From positions 1-64,000 of the forward strand of contig JAHDSC010000032.1 of the NCBI GenBank assembly GCA_018432925.1: a DNA stretch of 64,000 nt, written 5' to 3'. Shown here piece after piece: positions 53,787 through 63,019 of the stretch. Position 1 is the stretch's first letter, and each line of letters begins with the position of its first letter. Under the pieces are notes generated by a model. That model saw nothing but the letters and a program-made list of their open reading frames with translations, was not told the origin of the DNA and ran no database searches. This stretch comes from Desulfobacterales bacterium (GTDB lineage: Bacteria > Desulfobacterota > Desulfobacteria > Desulfobacterales > JAHDSC01). The position numbers were made by a program, and so were the translations under genes.

Positions 53787-55244
53787 TCATCCCGCAAGGC
53801 ACGGATGCCGCGCGGCGGACACCTCGTCCAGCCGTGTGACCTTGCAGCGCCCGGGTGCTTGCCGCAGTAAATCCGGGTTTTCCTTCGCTTCATTTGCAAC
53901 GGCCTTCAGTGAATCGATGAAAAGATCGATGGTCTCCTTGGATTCCGTTTCCGTCGGTTCAATCATCATCGCGCCGCTGACCACCAGCGGAAAATAGATG
54001 GTAGGGGGATGAAATCCGTAATCCATCAATCGCTTCACCATGTCCAGCGTGGTAATTTTATACGCATTCTGAAACTTATCGGAAAAGACGCATTCATGCA
54101 TGCAATTTCTGTCATATGGCAGATGAAAAACCTTTTTTAAATTTTCCTTGATGTAATTGGCGTTCAGGACAGCGAGTTGGCTGGCTTTTCTCAGGTTCAC
54201 CGGTCCCATGCTCCGGATATAGCAGTACGCCTTGATCATGACGCCAAAATTTCCATAAAAGGCCTGCAACTTACCGATCGATTCCGGAAACTCGCTGGAA
54301 AGAGCATATGCTCCATTCTTCTCGATGATTCGGGGGACCGGTAAAAAAGGGATCAAATGCTTTCTCACGCAAACCGGCCCGCTGCCGGGGCCGCCGCCTC
54401 CGTGCGGTGTTGAAAAGGTTTTGTGGAGATTCAGATGCAACACATCGACCCCGATTTCACCCATGCTCACGATGCCCATTACTGCATTCATGTTGGCGCC
54501 GTCGCAGTAGACCAGCCCTCCTTTTGAATGAACAATTTCAGCGATCTTTTTTATGTTTTCCTCAAACAGGCCCAGCGTATTGGGATTGGTGACCATGATT
54601 CCCGCGGTATCTTCATCCATCAACTCGGCAACGGCCCCGGTGGACAGAATTCCCTGTTCATTGGATCGTACGGGCACGGGACGGTAACCGCAGAGCGCCG
54701 CGCTGGCCGGGTTTGTGCCATGAGCCGTATCCGGAACGATTATTTTTGAACGGTGTCCGCCCTTTTTTTTATGATAGGCATGAATAAGCATCATTCCGGT
54801 GAGTTCTCCGTGAGCACCGGCGGCAGGCTGCAGGGTTACCGCATCCATTCCGGTTATTTCAGCCAGAAACTGTTCAAGTTCGAACATCAGCTTCAGCACC
54901 CCCTGTGAAAGATGCGCGGGGAGCAATGGATGGGCGCCGGAAAATCCCTTGAGGTTTGCCAGTTTTTCGTTGATCTTCGGGTTATATTTCATGGTGCAGG
55001 AACCCAGGGGATACATCCCGGAATCCACACCGAAATTCCATTGCGACAACCTCGTATAGTGACGGACCACGTCGACTTCGCTCAAATCCGGAAGGTCCGG
55101 ACCTTCCGTCGTCAAATCCTTATCCAGAGGGGCCGGATCTACATCATGCCGGGGCAGGGATATTCCGCATCTTCCGCTTTTTCCCTTCTCCCAGAGCAGC
55201 GGTTCGTTCAATATCAGACCGGTGGTTCCCAGTGATTCTTTCAT
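53787..55244 (-). CDS. gcvPB: Glycine dehydrogenase (decarboxylating) subunit 2
   Basis: A 485-residue C-terminal half of the split P protein. The PLP lysine lies in LNLHKTFSTPHGGGGPG; SCTMKYNPKINE and PAAGAHGELTG are conserved neighbours. With GcvPA it decarboxylates glycine and passes the aminomethyl group to GcvH. Its ATG overlaps the gcvPA stop by four bases (ATGA) and is preceded by AAGGAG. Confidence 0.96.
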   Translation of the reverse strand: MKESLGTTGLILNEPLLWEKGKSGRCGISLPRHDVDPAPLDKDLTTEGPDLPDLSEVDVVRHYTRLSQWNFGVDSGMYPLGSCTMKYNPKINEKLANLKGFSGAHPLLPAHLSQGVLKLMFELEQFLAEITGMDAVTLQPAAGAHGELTGMMLIHAYHKKKGGHRSKIIVPDTAHGTNPASAALCGYRPVPVRSNEQGILSTGAVAELMDEDTAGIMVTNPNTLGLFEENIKKIAEIVHSKGGLVYCDGANMNAVMGIVSMGEIGVDVLHLNLHKTFSTPHGGGGPGSGPVCVRKHLIPFLPVPRIIEKNGAYALSSEFPESIGKLQAFYGNFGVMIKAYCYIRSMGPVNLRKASQLAVLNANYIKENLKKVFHLPYDRNCMHECVFSDKFQNAYKITTLDMVKRLMDYGFHPPTIYFPLVVSGAMMIEPTETESKETIDLFIDSLKAVANEAKENPDLLRQAPGRCKVTRLDEVSAARHPCLAG

Positions 55245-56572
55245 GGCGTAATCTCCTTGACCAATGCATCCATGTCTTCGCGCGTTTTGGTTTCCGTCAC
55301 GCAGAAGAGATAATGCCCGGCCAGTTCGGGATAAAAGGATGCCAGCGGAAAGCCCGCCACGATCCTTTTTTCCATCAGGCGCCGATAGGTGCTTTCAAAA
55401 TCGGCCGGGAATTCAACGACAAACTCATTGAACGTGGGGCTGTCAAAAGGTATTCCGACCCCGGCTTTCTTCAGTTCCTTTTTCAGGTATTCGGCTTTGT
55501 CGTGATTGATCGAGGCGAGTTCCCGCATGCCGGTACGGCCCGCGGAGGCCATATACATCGCAGCCGTCAGCGCGCAAAGACTGTTGTTGGTGCAAATGTT
55601 CGAGGTCGCCTTCTCCCGACGAATGTGCTGCTCGCGCGTGGCAAGCGTCAGAACAAAGCCTTCTTTGCCTTCTCTGTCCATGGTTTTGCCCACGAGGCGA
55701 CCCGGCATGCTTCGAACGTATTTCATCTTGCCGGCGAACATTCCGAGAACCGGTCCGCCGAAAGACTGCGGAATGCCGAAGCTTTGACCCTCCCCGCACG
55801 CAATGTCCGCGCCCTGAACGCCCGGGCTTTTCAGGAGTCCATAGGCGAGCGGTTCGGTAAAAGAAGTAATAAAGAGGCCTTCATTCTTATGAATTTTTTC
55901 CGCCGCCTCCCCGAGGTTTTCGATACAGCCGAAAAAGTTTGGCGATTGAACCGCCAGCGCAGCCAGACCATCCATGTGATCCACCGGTGACAGATCCGTC
56001 GTACCGTTTTTACGAAAGGGCAGTTCGACAAGCTCATAGCCGGCCGGTTCAAAATAGGTTCGAACCACGCGACGATACAGGGGGTGAACAAGGGATGAAA
56101 CGGCGACCCTCTTTTTCCGGGTAATACGAACCGCCATGAGCAAGGCCTCCGCAAGCGCGGACGCGCCATCGTAAATGGATGCATTTGCCACCTCCATTCC
56201 CAGGAGCCGGGCAACCATGGTTTGATACTCGTAAATCGCCTGAAGGGTTCCCTGGCTCATTTCCGGCTGGTAAGGGGTATACGCCGTGACAAATTCGGAA
56301 CGGCTCAGCAGAAAGGAGACCGATTGAGGTATATAATGTTCATAGCTCCCGGCTCCCATGAAAACCTTGTATTCCGGCGAAACGGCGACACGTTCCGAAA
56401 GGGCGCCCAGGTAGGCGGTCAATTCCCATTCGGTCAGCGGTTCCGGCAATTTCATATCACCGGTACGGCGGCAATTTTCAGGAATGGTGGGAAAAAGACC
56501 GTCCAAGTCTTTCGCTCCCACCGCCCGCAACATGGAAGCGATGTCATCCGGAGTATGAGGCAGATAGCGCAT
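55241..56572 (-). CDS. gcvPA: Glycine dehydrogenase (decarboxylating) subunit 1
   Basis: A 443-residue N-terminal half of the split P protein. The start MRYLPHTPDDIASML, the segment GAGSYEHYIPQSV and YTPYQPEMSQGTLQ are typical. Overlaps gcvH by one base (TAATG) and gcvPB by four, so the three are translated as a coupled set. The two-gene form of P protein is common in Firmicutes, Thermotogae and Desulfobacterota. Confidence 0.96.
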   Translation of the reverse strand: MRYLPHTPDDIASMLRAVGAKDLDGLFPTIPENCRRTGDMKLPEPLTEWELTAYLGALSERVAVSPEYKVFMGAGSYEHYIPQSVSFLLSRSEFVTAYTPYQPEMSQGTLQAIYEYQTMVARLLGMEVANASIYDGASALAEALLMAVRITRKKRVAVSSLVHPLYRRVVRTYFEPAGYELVELPFRKNGTTDLSPVDHMDGLAALAVQSPNFFGCIENLGEAAEKIHKNEGLFITSFTEPLAYGLLKSPGVQGADIACGEGQSFGIPQSFGGPVLGMFAGKMKYVRSMPGRLVGKTMDREGKEGFVLTLATREQHIRREKATSNICTNNSLCALTAAMYMASAGRTGMRELASINHDKAEYLKKELKKAGVGIPFDSPTFNEFVVEFPADFESTYRRLMEKRIVAGFPLASFYPELAGHYLFCVTETKTREDMDALVKEITP

Positions 56573-56973
56573 TAATCCAATCCTTTCAGCATCCGAACAT
56601 AAGCGTTCTGGCTCATCAAGGCATCCAATTCCTTCAGATCACCGGGTTTCACGTCGATCATCCATCCCTCGTGGTACGGATCCGTATTGACCAATTCCGG
56701 CGAACCTTCAAGCGCCGGGTTGACGGCAAGGATTTCCCCACCGACGGGGATGTACAGTTCGGAAACCGCTTTCACCGATTCGACGGTCCCGAAAACCTCT
56801 CCCCGCTCAAAGGTGTCCCCCACCCGGGGCAACTCCACGTAAACGATATCCCCCAGTTGATCCTGTGCATAATCGCTGATACCGACCCTTACCCGATCGC
56901 CTTCCAGTCGAGCCCATTCATGATCCGGCGCATAACGCACATCCGGTATGATTAACTGATCGATCCCCTTCAT
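56572..56973 (-). CDS. gcvH: Glycine cleavage system H protein
   Basis: A 133-residue lipoyl carrier. The lipoylation site is the lysine of VESVKAVSELYIP (about residue 70), and DYAQDQLGDIVYVELP is the conserved N-terminal part. It shuttles the aminomethyl group between P, T and L proteins. Strong ribosome site GGAGG before the ATG; 195 bases separate it from gcvT upstream, and this gap holds no other gene. Confidence 0.96.
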   Translation of the reverse strand: MKGIDQLIIPDVRYAPDHEWARLEGDRVRVGISDYAQDQLGDIVYVELPRVGDTFERGEVFGTVESVKAVSELYIPVGGEILAVNPALEGSPELVNTDPYHEGWMIDVKPGDLKELDALMSQNAYVRMLKGLD

Positions 56974-57168
56974 TGCTTTCCTCCTTCTTTCTCCAACGCA
57001 ATCCTATCCAAAAACATAGAAAAATATTTATCGGGTTCCGCCTAAGAAAATTTTCTCCATTTTATTGAAACCGGTCAAAATACGAAAAACCCCGTTCGAT
57101 GAAGGCAGTAAAATCCGGATCGGAACCACAACAACGACCATGGGAATTTTTCATCCACCGTTTGGTTT

Positions 57169-58446
57169 TCACGCCATCATTTCATTGATGGATCTGCGCG
57201 CCGTCCGATCCGGACGAATGTCTTCCACGATGATCGCCTTTATTTTGCGGATGGTATCCCTGAGATAAACGATTTGCCCTGGAAACAACTTCGATTTCAC
57301 CTTCACAAAGCCGCAGCTCAGGCCGCCCGGATGAAAATTTTCCGGTTTGTCGGGGCTGGCGATGCTGAAAATACGGTCGTTGTGACGTCCGATACCCATA
57401 TCCGTGACACAGGTCAGGACGTCTCCGATTTTCATCCCTTCGGGGTCCAGCACAACCGCGGGAGCGCAGACGGAAACCTTTCGAAGATCATAGCCGACAA
57501 ATGGATAGGTGTAAGTGGGTTCCTTGATATTCAGAAGGGCTTCATCGCCGATAAATTTTTTAGTAAAACCCGTTCCCTCGGGATTAAGCGGCAAGGCAAA
57601 CGGCCAGGGGTGATTCACAAAGGGCCATGATCCGATATCCTGGTGAGAAAGCGGAAGCACGGCACCGGTCCGAAGCGAATCCCGAGCTGCCAGTCCGCAT
57701 GGGATCAAACCGAAATCCCGGCCGGATTGAATAATGAGCTCCCAAGCCTTTACAATATGCTCCGGAGCCATAAAAATTTCAAAACCGAATTCCCCGGTAT
57801 AACCGGTTCGGGAAAGCAGCAGCGGAATGCCGTCAACAAGCCGCACCTGTGAACCAAAAACGGTCGTTTTACCAACCTCCCCTTTAAACGAGAAGTAACT
57901 CATCCCCTGAAGGGTTTTCTCGGGGTTCGCCAGAACCTTACCAAGGATTTTGGCTGCTGCGGGACCCTGTATATCCATTTTACCCAGACGGTCGGTAAGA
58001 TCCGTCAGTTCAACCCTTCTCGGTCCCGAACGAACTTTCAGATGCTCGGTCACCCGTCCGCCCATCCCGGCATTCACCACAACCATATAGAGCTTTCCGG
58101 ACAACTGGTAAACGATCGCATCGTCGATTACTTCTCCGTTATCCTTAAGGAATACACCGTAAGCGCATTTGCCGGGTTTCAGAGGCGATTGTTTTTTCCC
58201 GACGCAGGCTGCCAGATTCTTGGTGAAGCAGAGCTGGAGTAAATCAAAGGCACCCGGTCCCTCAATCCGTATAGCGGCCATATGGCTTGTGTCGAAAATG
58301 CCGGCATTCGTGAGAACCGAAAGGTGTTCCTTCTTCACGCCCGCCGGATACCACAGCGGCATATGGTATCCGCCGAAATCCGCCATATTGGCTCCACAGG
58401 CTGTATGCCAGGAATGCAGCAACGTCTTTTTCGTTTTTTCAGGCAT
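57169..58446 (-). CDS. gcvT: Aminomethyltransferase (glycine cleavage T protein)
   Basis: A 425-residue tetrahydrofolate-dependent enzyme, longer than the about 364 residues of E. coli GcvT. FGGYHMPLWYPAGVKKEH and FDTSHMA near the N-terminus, LLSRTGYTGEFGFEIF in the middle and LAARDSLRTGAVLPL are diagnostic. It is first of the long minus-strand series and divergent from lpd. I looked for a glycine riboswitch upstream and saw none. Confidence 0.93.
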   Translation of the reverse strand: MPEKTKKTLLHSWHTACGANMADFGGYHMPLWYPAGVKKEHLSVLTNAGIFDTSHMAAIRIEGPGAFDLLQLCFTKNLAACVGKKQSPLKPGKCAYGVFLKDNGEVIDDAIVYQLSGKLYMVVVNAGMGGRVTEHLKVRSGPRRVELTDLTDRLGKMDIQGPAAAKILGKVLANPEKTLQGMSYFSFKGEVGKTTVFGSQVRLVDGIPLLLSRTGYTGEFGFEIFMAPEHIVKAWELIIQSGRDFGLIPCGLAARDSLRTGAVLPLSHQDIGSWPFVNHPWPFALPLNPEGTGFTKKFIGDEALLNIKEPTYTYPFVGYDLRKVSVCAPAVVLDPEGMKIGDVLTCVTDMGIGRHNDRIFSIASPDKPENFHPGGLSCGFVKVKSKLFPGQIVYLRDTIRKIKAIIVEDIRPDRTARRSINEMMA

Positions 58447-58639
58447 TTTTTTCCTTCTCAGAAGGGGTATTATGGATTACGGTTGTCAAGAATTCGACTA
58501 ATTTAGATTGATGATTCTGTCAATAGAAGATATGGAATCGAGTCGAAGAAAATAAATCTTCTTTTCCTTCGGGCGTTTTCCCCCCATGAAAACGGAAATC
58601 AAATCGTATTCATCTCAAGTTCAGGGAAAGTGAAAGATC

Positions 58640-60073
58640 ATGGCCACAAAAATAGCCGTAATCGGAGCGGGGTCGGGAGGATATGTTGCCGCCCTTCGCG
58701 CCGCGCAGCTGGGTGCCGAGGTCACCGTTGTCGAACGGGACCGGGTGGGAGGAACCTGTCTCCACTGGGGGTGTATCCCTTCCAAAATTATGAAGACAAC
58801 CGCCCAACTGATGGAAAGTTTCCATCGATCCAGGGAATTCGGCATCGAATGGAAGGGAGAAATCCATCCCGACATGGCCCTTCTGATGAACCGAAAAGAA
58901 AAAATTATTCAAAACCAGGCCGATAACCTCTTGAAGCTTTTCCATCATCGTAAGATCCGCATTCTTAACGGTCATGGATTCATCCAGGGGCACGGAATGG
59001 CTGAAGTGAGACAGAAAAACGGCGAAACGATCGAACTCCCATGGGATCGTCTGATTTTGGCACCGGGTTCACAGCCATCGGATATTCCTTTGTTCCCGAT
59101 GGACGGCGAGCGAATCATATCCAGCAACGAAGCGGTCAACCTTCAGAAAATTCCGAAATCCATCCTGATTGTCGGAGGAGGCGTTATCGGATGCGAATTC
59201 GCATTCATTCTTTCATCGCTGGGGTCCGAAGTGACTCTGGTGGAAGCCTTGTCACGCATCCTTCCAATTCCTTCCATCGATGCGGATTGTTCCAGGCTCA
59301 TGCAACGGGAGATGAAAAAGCGCAAGATCCATTTCATGATCAACCGGACCGTCAAAGGCGTCGAAAAAACCGGAAAAAAACTCCTCGTCACTATGGAGGC
59401 CACGCAAGCCGGTTTCGATCGGAAGGAAAAGGATCTGCCTCCCGTGCAGGTGGAAGTTGAAAAGATGCTGGTCTGCATCGGTCGAAGTCCCATGACCGCG
59501 GGTGTCGGCCTGGAGAGGATCGGAGTTGAAACCGATGAAAAAGGATGGATTACCGCCGATAAAAAAATGGAAACCAGCGTACCCGGCGTTTACGCCGTTG
59601 GAGACGTATTGGGTCCCTCCAAGGTGATGCTCGCCCACGTAGCATCCGCCGAGGGACTTGTGGCCGCGGAAAACGCAATGGGAGGAAGCCGGTTCATGCG
59701 ATACGGCGCCGTGCCGGTAGGGGTCTTTACCAGCCCGGAAGTTGCCGCTGTCGGCCTGACCGAGGTTCAGGCAAAAACGCAGGGGCACCGGGTTCGAGCG
59801 GACAGCGTTCTTTTTCGCAACCTGGGAATGGCCCATGTCATGGGAGAAATCGCGGGAGAGGCGAAAATCGTCTCGGATACGGAAAATGGTAAAATCCTTG
59901 GGGTCCAACTGGTCGGGCCGCACGCGACGGATCTGATCGCCGAAGCGACCCTTGCCGTACGCACGGGTTGTAATGTAAAAGATCTGGCCGATACCATCCA
60001 CGCCCATCCGACACTGTCCGAGATCTTGCAGGAAGCCGCTTTCAAGTCTCTGGACAAATCCCTGCATGAATGA
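58640..60073 (+). CDS. lpdA: Dihydrolipoyl dehydrogenase
   Basis: A 477-residue FAD disulfide reductase. The N-terminal FAD loop IGAGSGGYVAALRAAQLG, the redox pair GGTCLHWGCIPSK, the NAD loop IVGGGVIGCEFAFILSSLGSEVTLVE and the C-terminal HAHPTLSE are complete. It reoxidises the dihydrolipoyl arm of GcvH, forming the L protein. Divergent from gcvT (193 bases), so the four glycine cleavage proteins are encoded together. AGGGAAAG precedes the ATG. Confidence 0.95.
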   Translation: MATKIAVIGAGSGGYVAALRAAQLGAEVTVVERDRVGGTCLHWGCIPSKIMKTTAQLMESFHRSREFGIEWKGEIHPDMALLMNRKEKIIQNQADNLLKLFHHRKIRILNGHGFIQGHGMAEVRQKNGETIELPWDRLILAPGSQPSDIPLFPMDGERIISSNEAVNLQKIPKSILIVGGGVIGCEFAFILSSLGSEVTLVEALSRILPIPSIDADCSRLMQREMKKRKIHFMINRTVKGVEKTGKKLLVTMEATQAGFDRKEKDLPPVQVEVEKMLVCIGRSPMTAGVGLERIGVETDEKGWITADKKMETSVPGVYAVGDVLGPSKVMLAHVASAEGLVAAENAMGGSRFMRYGAVPVGVFTSPEVAAVGLTEVQAKTQGHRVRADSVLFRNLGMAHVMGEIAGEAKIVSDTENGKILGVQLVGPHATDLIAEATLAVRTGCNVKDLADTIHAHPTLSEILQEAAFKSLDKSLHE

Positions 60074-60166
60074 CGGCCCGCTTCGGTATCCATCCGCCGG
60101 ATCCAACCATTTTCATGTACCGTCGGAAGTGGATCAGAGAGCAAAAAAAGTTTAAAAGACGGAATT

Positions 60167-60601
60167 TCAGGACGTTTCGCTTAAAAAAATATTGTAGAAC
60201 AGATAAAGCGCTAAAACCATAAGCCCGACATCGCGCAAGATGCTCAGGGTAACATGGGAGGTCATTGCCCCGCCGGTTGAAAAACAGCCGCACTGGATAT
60301 CCAATCCCCGCGCCGCATTAAACATCAGGGCGCTTAAAAAGATCAACAGAAGGAGGTTGACCAGAATCACGGCTCCGGGGATCCATAATCCGAAAACAAG
60401 CAGAACGCCCAAAAGAACTTCCATCCAAGGTAAAAAAACGGCGGTAAAATTAATCAAACGATCCGGAAGAATTTGATAATTAAAAACCAAGCCGGCAAAA
60501 TCAGCCGGATTCAGAATTTTCTCAAAGGCGGCAAAAATAAAAATCAGGCCCAATACGAGGCGGCCCCAAAAGAAAAGGGGTGTTTTCAAAACGATCTCCA
60601 C
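60167..60601 (-). CDS. MauE/DoxX-family redox membrane protein
   Basis: A 144-residue protein with four transmembrane segments. LVLGLIFIFAAFEKILNPADFA at the start and IQCGCFSTGG in the second half are typical of the MauE/DoxX group, which carries electrons or thiol oxidising equivalents across the membrane. Start is GTG 60601 after GGGAGG; a TTG four codons later is also possible. It lies 99 bases after a membrane rhodanese gene; the two probably act together on sulfur or disulfide chemistry (inference). Confidence 0.82.
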   Translation of the reverse strand: MEIVLKTPLFFWGRLVLGLIFIFAAFEKILNPADFAGLVFNYQILPDRLINFTAVFLPWMEVLLGVLLVFGLWIPGAVILVNLLLLIFLSALMFNAARGLDIQCGCFSTGGAMTSHVTLSILRDVGLMVLALYLFYNIFLSETS

Positions 60602-60700
60602 AGCCTCCCGCGGTTCATTTGATCCAATTGGCTACCTTTGCAGGATGTTTTGCCGTATTCCAACGGTTATAACCAGGAGAATAAACGGAAACGGCATTTT

Positions 60701-61222
60701 CTACGAAATATCCCGGAGATTCCTTTCTACCGGGAGGTGATTCTCCTGCCACACGGACCATCCGTTGACCAGAACCTTGACATGCGTGAATCCGAATTCC
60801 AGCAAAAAAACCGCCAGGTCCGACCCGGAACGGCAGTTTTCTCCGTCACAATAGACAACAATCGAACGCTCCGGAGGAATGTTTTCCATCACCTCGGAAA
60901 ATTTTTCTTCCATATTTTCCTGCGGCAGATTGAAGGCTCCTTTTATATGGCCCTGTTCGTAGTCCTCCGGAGAACGCGCATCCAGAAAGACCGCCGATCG
61001 ATCGAAATAATGTTTTTTTGCCTCATCGAGGGAAACCATGAGGTTTTTACCGGGATCCGTCGCCAATCGGAATTTCGATGTCCCGTCGGCCAGAATCGGC
61101 AATCGATCCGGACGCAAACCGTTTACAATCAGACTCAAGAGGGCTGAAATAAATAAAATACCGGCGGCTTGCAGGAGACCGGCAAGCCATTTGTTCCCTT
61201 TGCACCGCATTGGACGACTCAT
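60701..61222 (-). CDS. Membrane-anchored rhodanese-domain protein
   Basis: A 173-residue protein with one N-terminal membrane helix (about residues 13-35) and a rhodanese domain: DARSPEDYEQGHIKGAFNLP (about 81-100) and the active loop VYCDGENCRSGSD with Cys125 and Cys130. The extra loop cysteine is unusual for classic sulfurtransferases but seen in rhodaneses found beside MauE/DoxX proteins. It probably faces the periplasm. The substrate is unknown. Confidence 0.85.
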   Translation of the reverse strand: MSRPMRCKGNKWLAGLLQAAGILFISALLSLIVNGLRPDRLPILADGTSKFRLATDPGKNLMVSLDEAKKHYFDRSAVFLDARSPEDYEQGHIKGAFNLPQENMEEKFSEVMENIPPERSIVVYCDGENCRSGSDLAVFLLEFGFTHVKVLVNGWSVWQENHLPVERNLRDIS

Positions 61223-61400
61223 TTGCTGAACATCAATAAGCTTGCGCCGGGTTCGGCGAATTCTTCATTAAACTTATGGGATTATCTTCTGATATCGACC
61301 GATTCGCTGAAAATATGAAACAACATCTCCCCGCTTCCGATCCGTCCCGATTCCGCCAAGTCAACCTGTATCTTGCATGGGCGCTGACGGCAAACAATTT

Positions 61401-61454
61401 TTGAAGAACCTCGCGGCAAGCTGCGAGGGTAATCCGTTCGCTGTTGCGGTTCAA
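61401..61454 (+). repeat. REP-like palindromic repeat, copy B
   Basis: Same architecture as copies A and C: TTGAAGAACC, hairpin CCTCGCGGC-AA-GCTGCGAGG, closing GCGGTTCAA. Compared with copy A one C-G pair has become T-A on both arms. Lies in the 271-base gap between the rhodanese and PEBP genes, where no gene is seen. Confidence 0.8.
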
Positions 61455-61493
61455 AAGAAGATTGAAGCAATTGAATTTTGTTCCATGTGCATT

Positions 61494-61949
61494 TCATCTT
61501 CTTTTGTATTTACCCATCAGTTGAGTCTGATCCAGAATATGCCCCTCCATCGCTTTTACTATCTGTTTTTTGGTTGCCCCCGGCGTCACCCCGAGCATCG
61601 CATCCAGCGCGTATATCTTGAAGTAGTATCTGTGGGTGCCTCCGGGAGGGCATGGGCCGCCGTAACCGGTTTTTCCGAAATCATTGACTCCATGTGTTCC
61701 GCCGCTTGGCGGATGCTCCCGGGGAGAAACGTTTTCCGGCAGGCTTGTCGTTTCCGGCGGGATATCATAGTAGACCCAGTGAACCCATGTGCCCATCGGA
61801 GCATCCGGATCATCGGCGATGATGGTGATGCTCCGGGTGCCCGACGGAATCGAATGCCATTCGAGTGCCGGTGAAACGTTTTTTCCGTCACAGGTATATC
61901 GAGCGGGTATCATTCCCCCGTTTTCAAATGCCGTACTCTTTACGTCCAT
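61494..61949 (-). CDS. YbhB/YbcL-family phosphatidylethanolamine-binding-like protein
   Basis: A 151-residue protein. DGKNVSPALEWHSIPSGTRS and the segment DDPDAPMGTWVHWV with GTHGVNDFGKTGYGGPCPPGGTHRY (read in parts) are the family signature. Function of bacterial members is unclear. The start at ATG 61949 follows GAGGAGG by seven bases; the longer frame to 62042 would overlap the DUF72 gene. Confidence 0.92.
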   Translation of the reverse strand: MDVKSTAFENGGMIPARYTCDGKNVSPALEWHSIPSGTRSITIIADDPDAPMGTWVHWVYYDIPPETTSLPENVSPREHPPSGGTHGVNDFGKTGYGGPCPPGGTHRYYFKIYALDAMLGVTPGATKKQIVKAMEGHILDQTQLMGKYKRR

Positions 61950-61999
61950 GTCGATACCTCCTCTTTTTGTAAATGCATGGGCCGGATTCGCGAATCTCG

Positions 62000-62758
62000 T
62001 CATTGATTGGAAACGCCCGGGTCGGAATCCCGCGATCCGCAAAGGAGTTCCTTGAGTCTCAACGCGTTTTTCGGTGCATAGCCCATAAAATCGTTGTCAA
62101 AGTATACAAAGGTATCCCGGTTCCACCTCCTGATCTTTTCCGCCCAGGTCTTCAGCTCCTCTTCCGTATATTCCGAGGCGTAAAGTTTTCTGGAACCGTG
62201 CAGCCGGATATAAATGAAATCCGATGTGACCGCTTCGCGGAAGGGATAACGCCCTGCGGTATCGGAGATACACCAGGCGATGTTATGTCGCTTGAAGGAC
62301 AGCAAAGCATTTTCCTGCAGCCAGCTCGAATGCCGAGCTTCGAAAGTGCATCGTTTATTTTCCGGAAGACAGCGGCAGAAATTCTCAAGTACGTCCTCGT
62401 CAAATACCAGGCTCGGGGGAAGCTGGAAAAGAATGACGCCGAGCTTTTCCCCCAGCATCGTCAAGGGTTTCATGAATTTTTGCATCGGCTCCGAGGCATC
62501 TTTCAATCGTTTGACATGCGTTATGAACCTGCTGGCTTTCACGGACCACGAAAACGTTTCGGGCGTTCTTTTCCGCCAATTATCGAAGGTTTCCGGCTTC
62601 ATGGAACGATAAAAGGTTGCATTGACTTCAACGGTTTTAAATTCCCCGGAATAAAACTCCAGCCATTTTGACCTGGGATATTTTTCCGGATAGAAAACAC
62701 CCCTCCAATGATCGTAATTCCACCCGGAGGTTCCAACATATATTTTATTGTGGATCAT
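62000..62758 (-). CDS. DUF72 (YecE-like) protein
   Basis: A 252-residue TIM-barrel-like protein of unknown function. YVGTSGWNYDHWRGVFYPE at the N-terminus, FSWSVKASRFITH, LLFQLPPS-like FQLPPSL and the terminal VYFDNDFMGYAPKNALRL are family hallmarks. It is divergent from the MoSto-like gene and precedes the PEBP gene by 50 bases. Confidence 0.92.
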   Translation of the reverse strand: MIHNKIYVGTSGWNYDHWRGVFYPEKYPRSKWLEFYSGEFKTVEVNATFYRSMKPETFDNWRKRTPETFSWSVKASRFITHVKRLKDASEPMQKFMKPLTMLGEKLGVILFQLPPSLVFDEDVLENFCRCLPENKRCTFEARHSSWLQENALLSFKRHNIAWCISDTAGRYPFREAVTSDFIYIRLHGSRKLYASEYTEEELKTWAEKIRRWNRDTFVYFDNDFMGYAPKNALRLKELLCGSRDSDPGVSNQ

Positions 62759-62942
62759 GCCGGTGTCTATTATCGACGATCGTCGGTTGGAAATCGGATT
62801 AAAATACTTAAAAAAATCATCGGCAATACAATTTATGCGGTGAGCAATATTTGCAATATATTTAATGAAAGTATATGGAAAGGCGTTTCAGGTGTCAAGC
62901 CGGTAACCGCAAACGGTAAAGTCCGAACAACCCTTCAATAAC

Positions 62943-62971
62943 TTGACATCCATTCAATCTGATTTTATGAT
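62943..62971 (+). promoter_or_regulatory. Sigma70-type promoter of the MoSto-like gene
   Basis: TTGACA (62943-62948), exactly 17 bases, TATGAT (62966-62971). Predicted start near 62978, about 40 bases before the ATG. One of the best promoter matches in the window. Confidence 0.7.
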
Positions 62972-63019
62972 CGGCACCGGAAACAAAAATTTTTATAAAC
63001 CATCGATGAGAGAAAAAAT

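Noticed and set aside
58447-58639. Glycine riboswitch between gcvT and lpd
   Set aside because: Looked for because of the gene context, but no tandem aptamer-like conserved core is visible.
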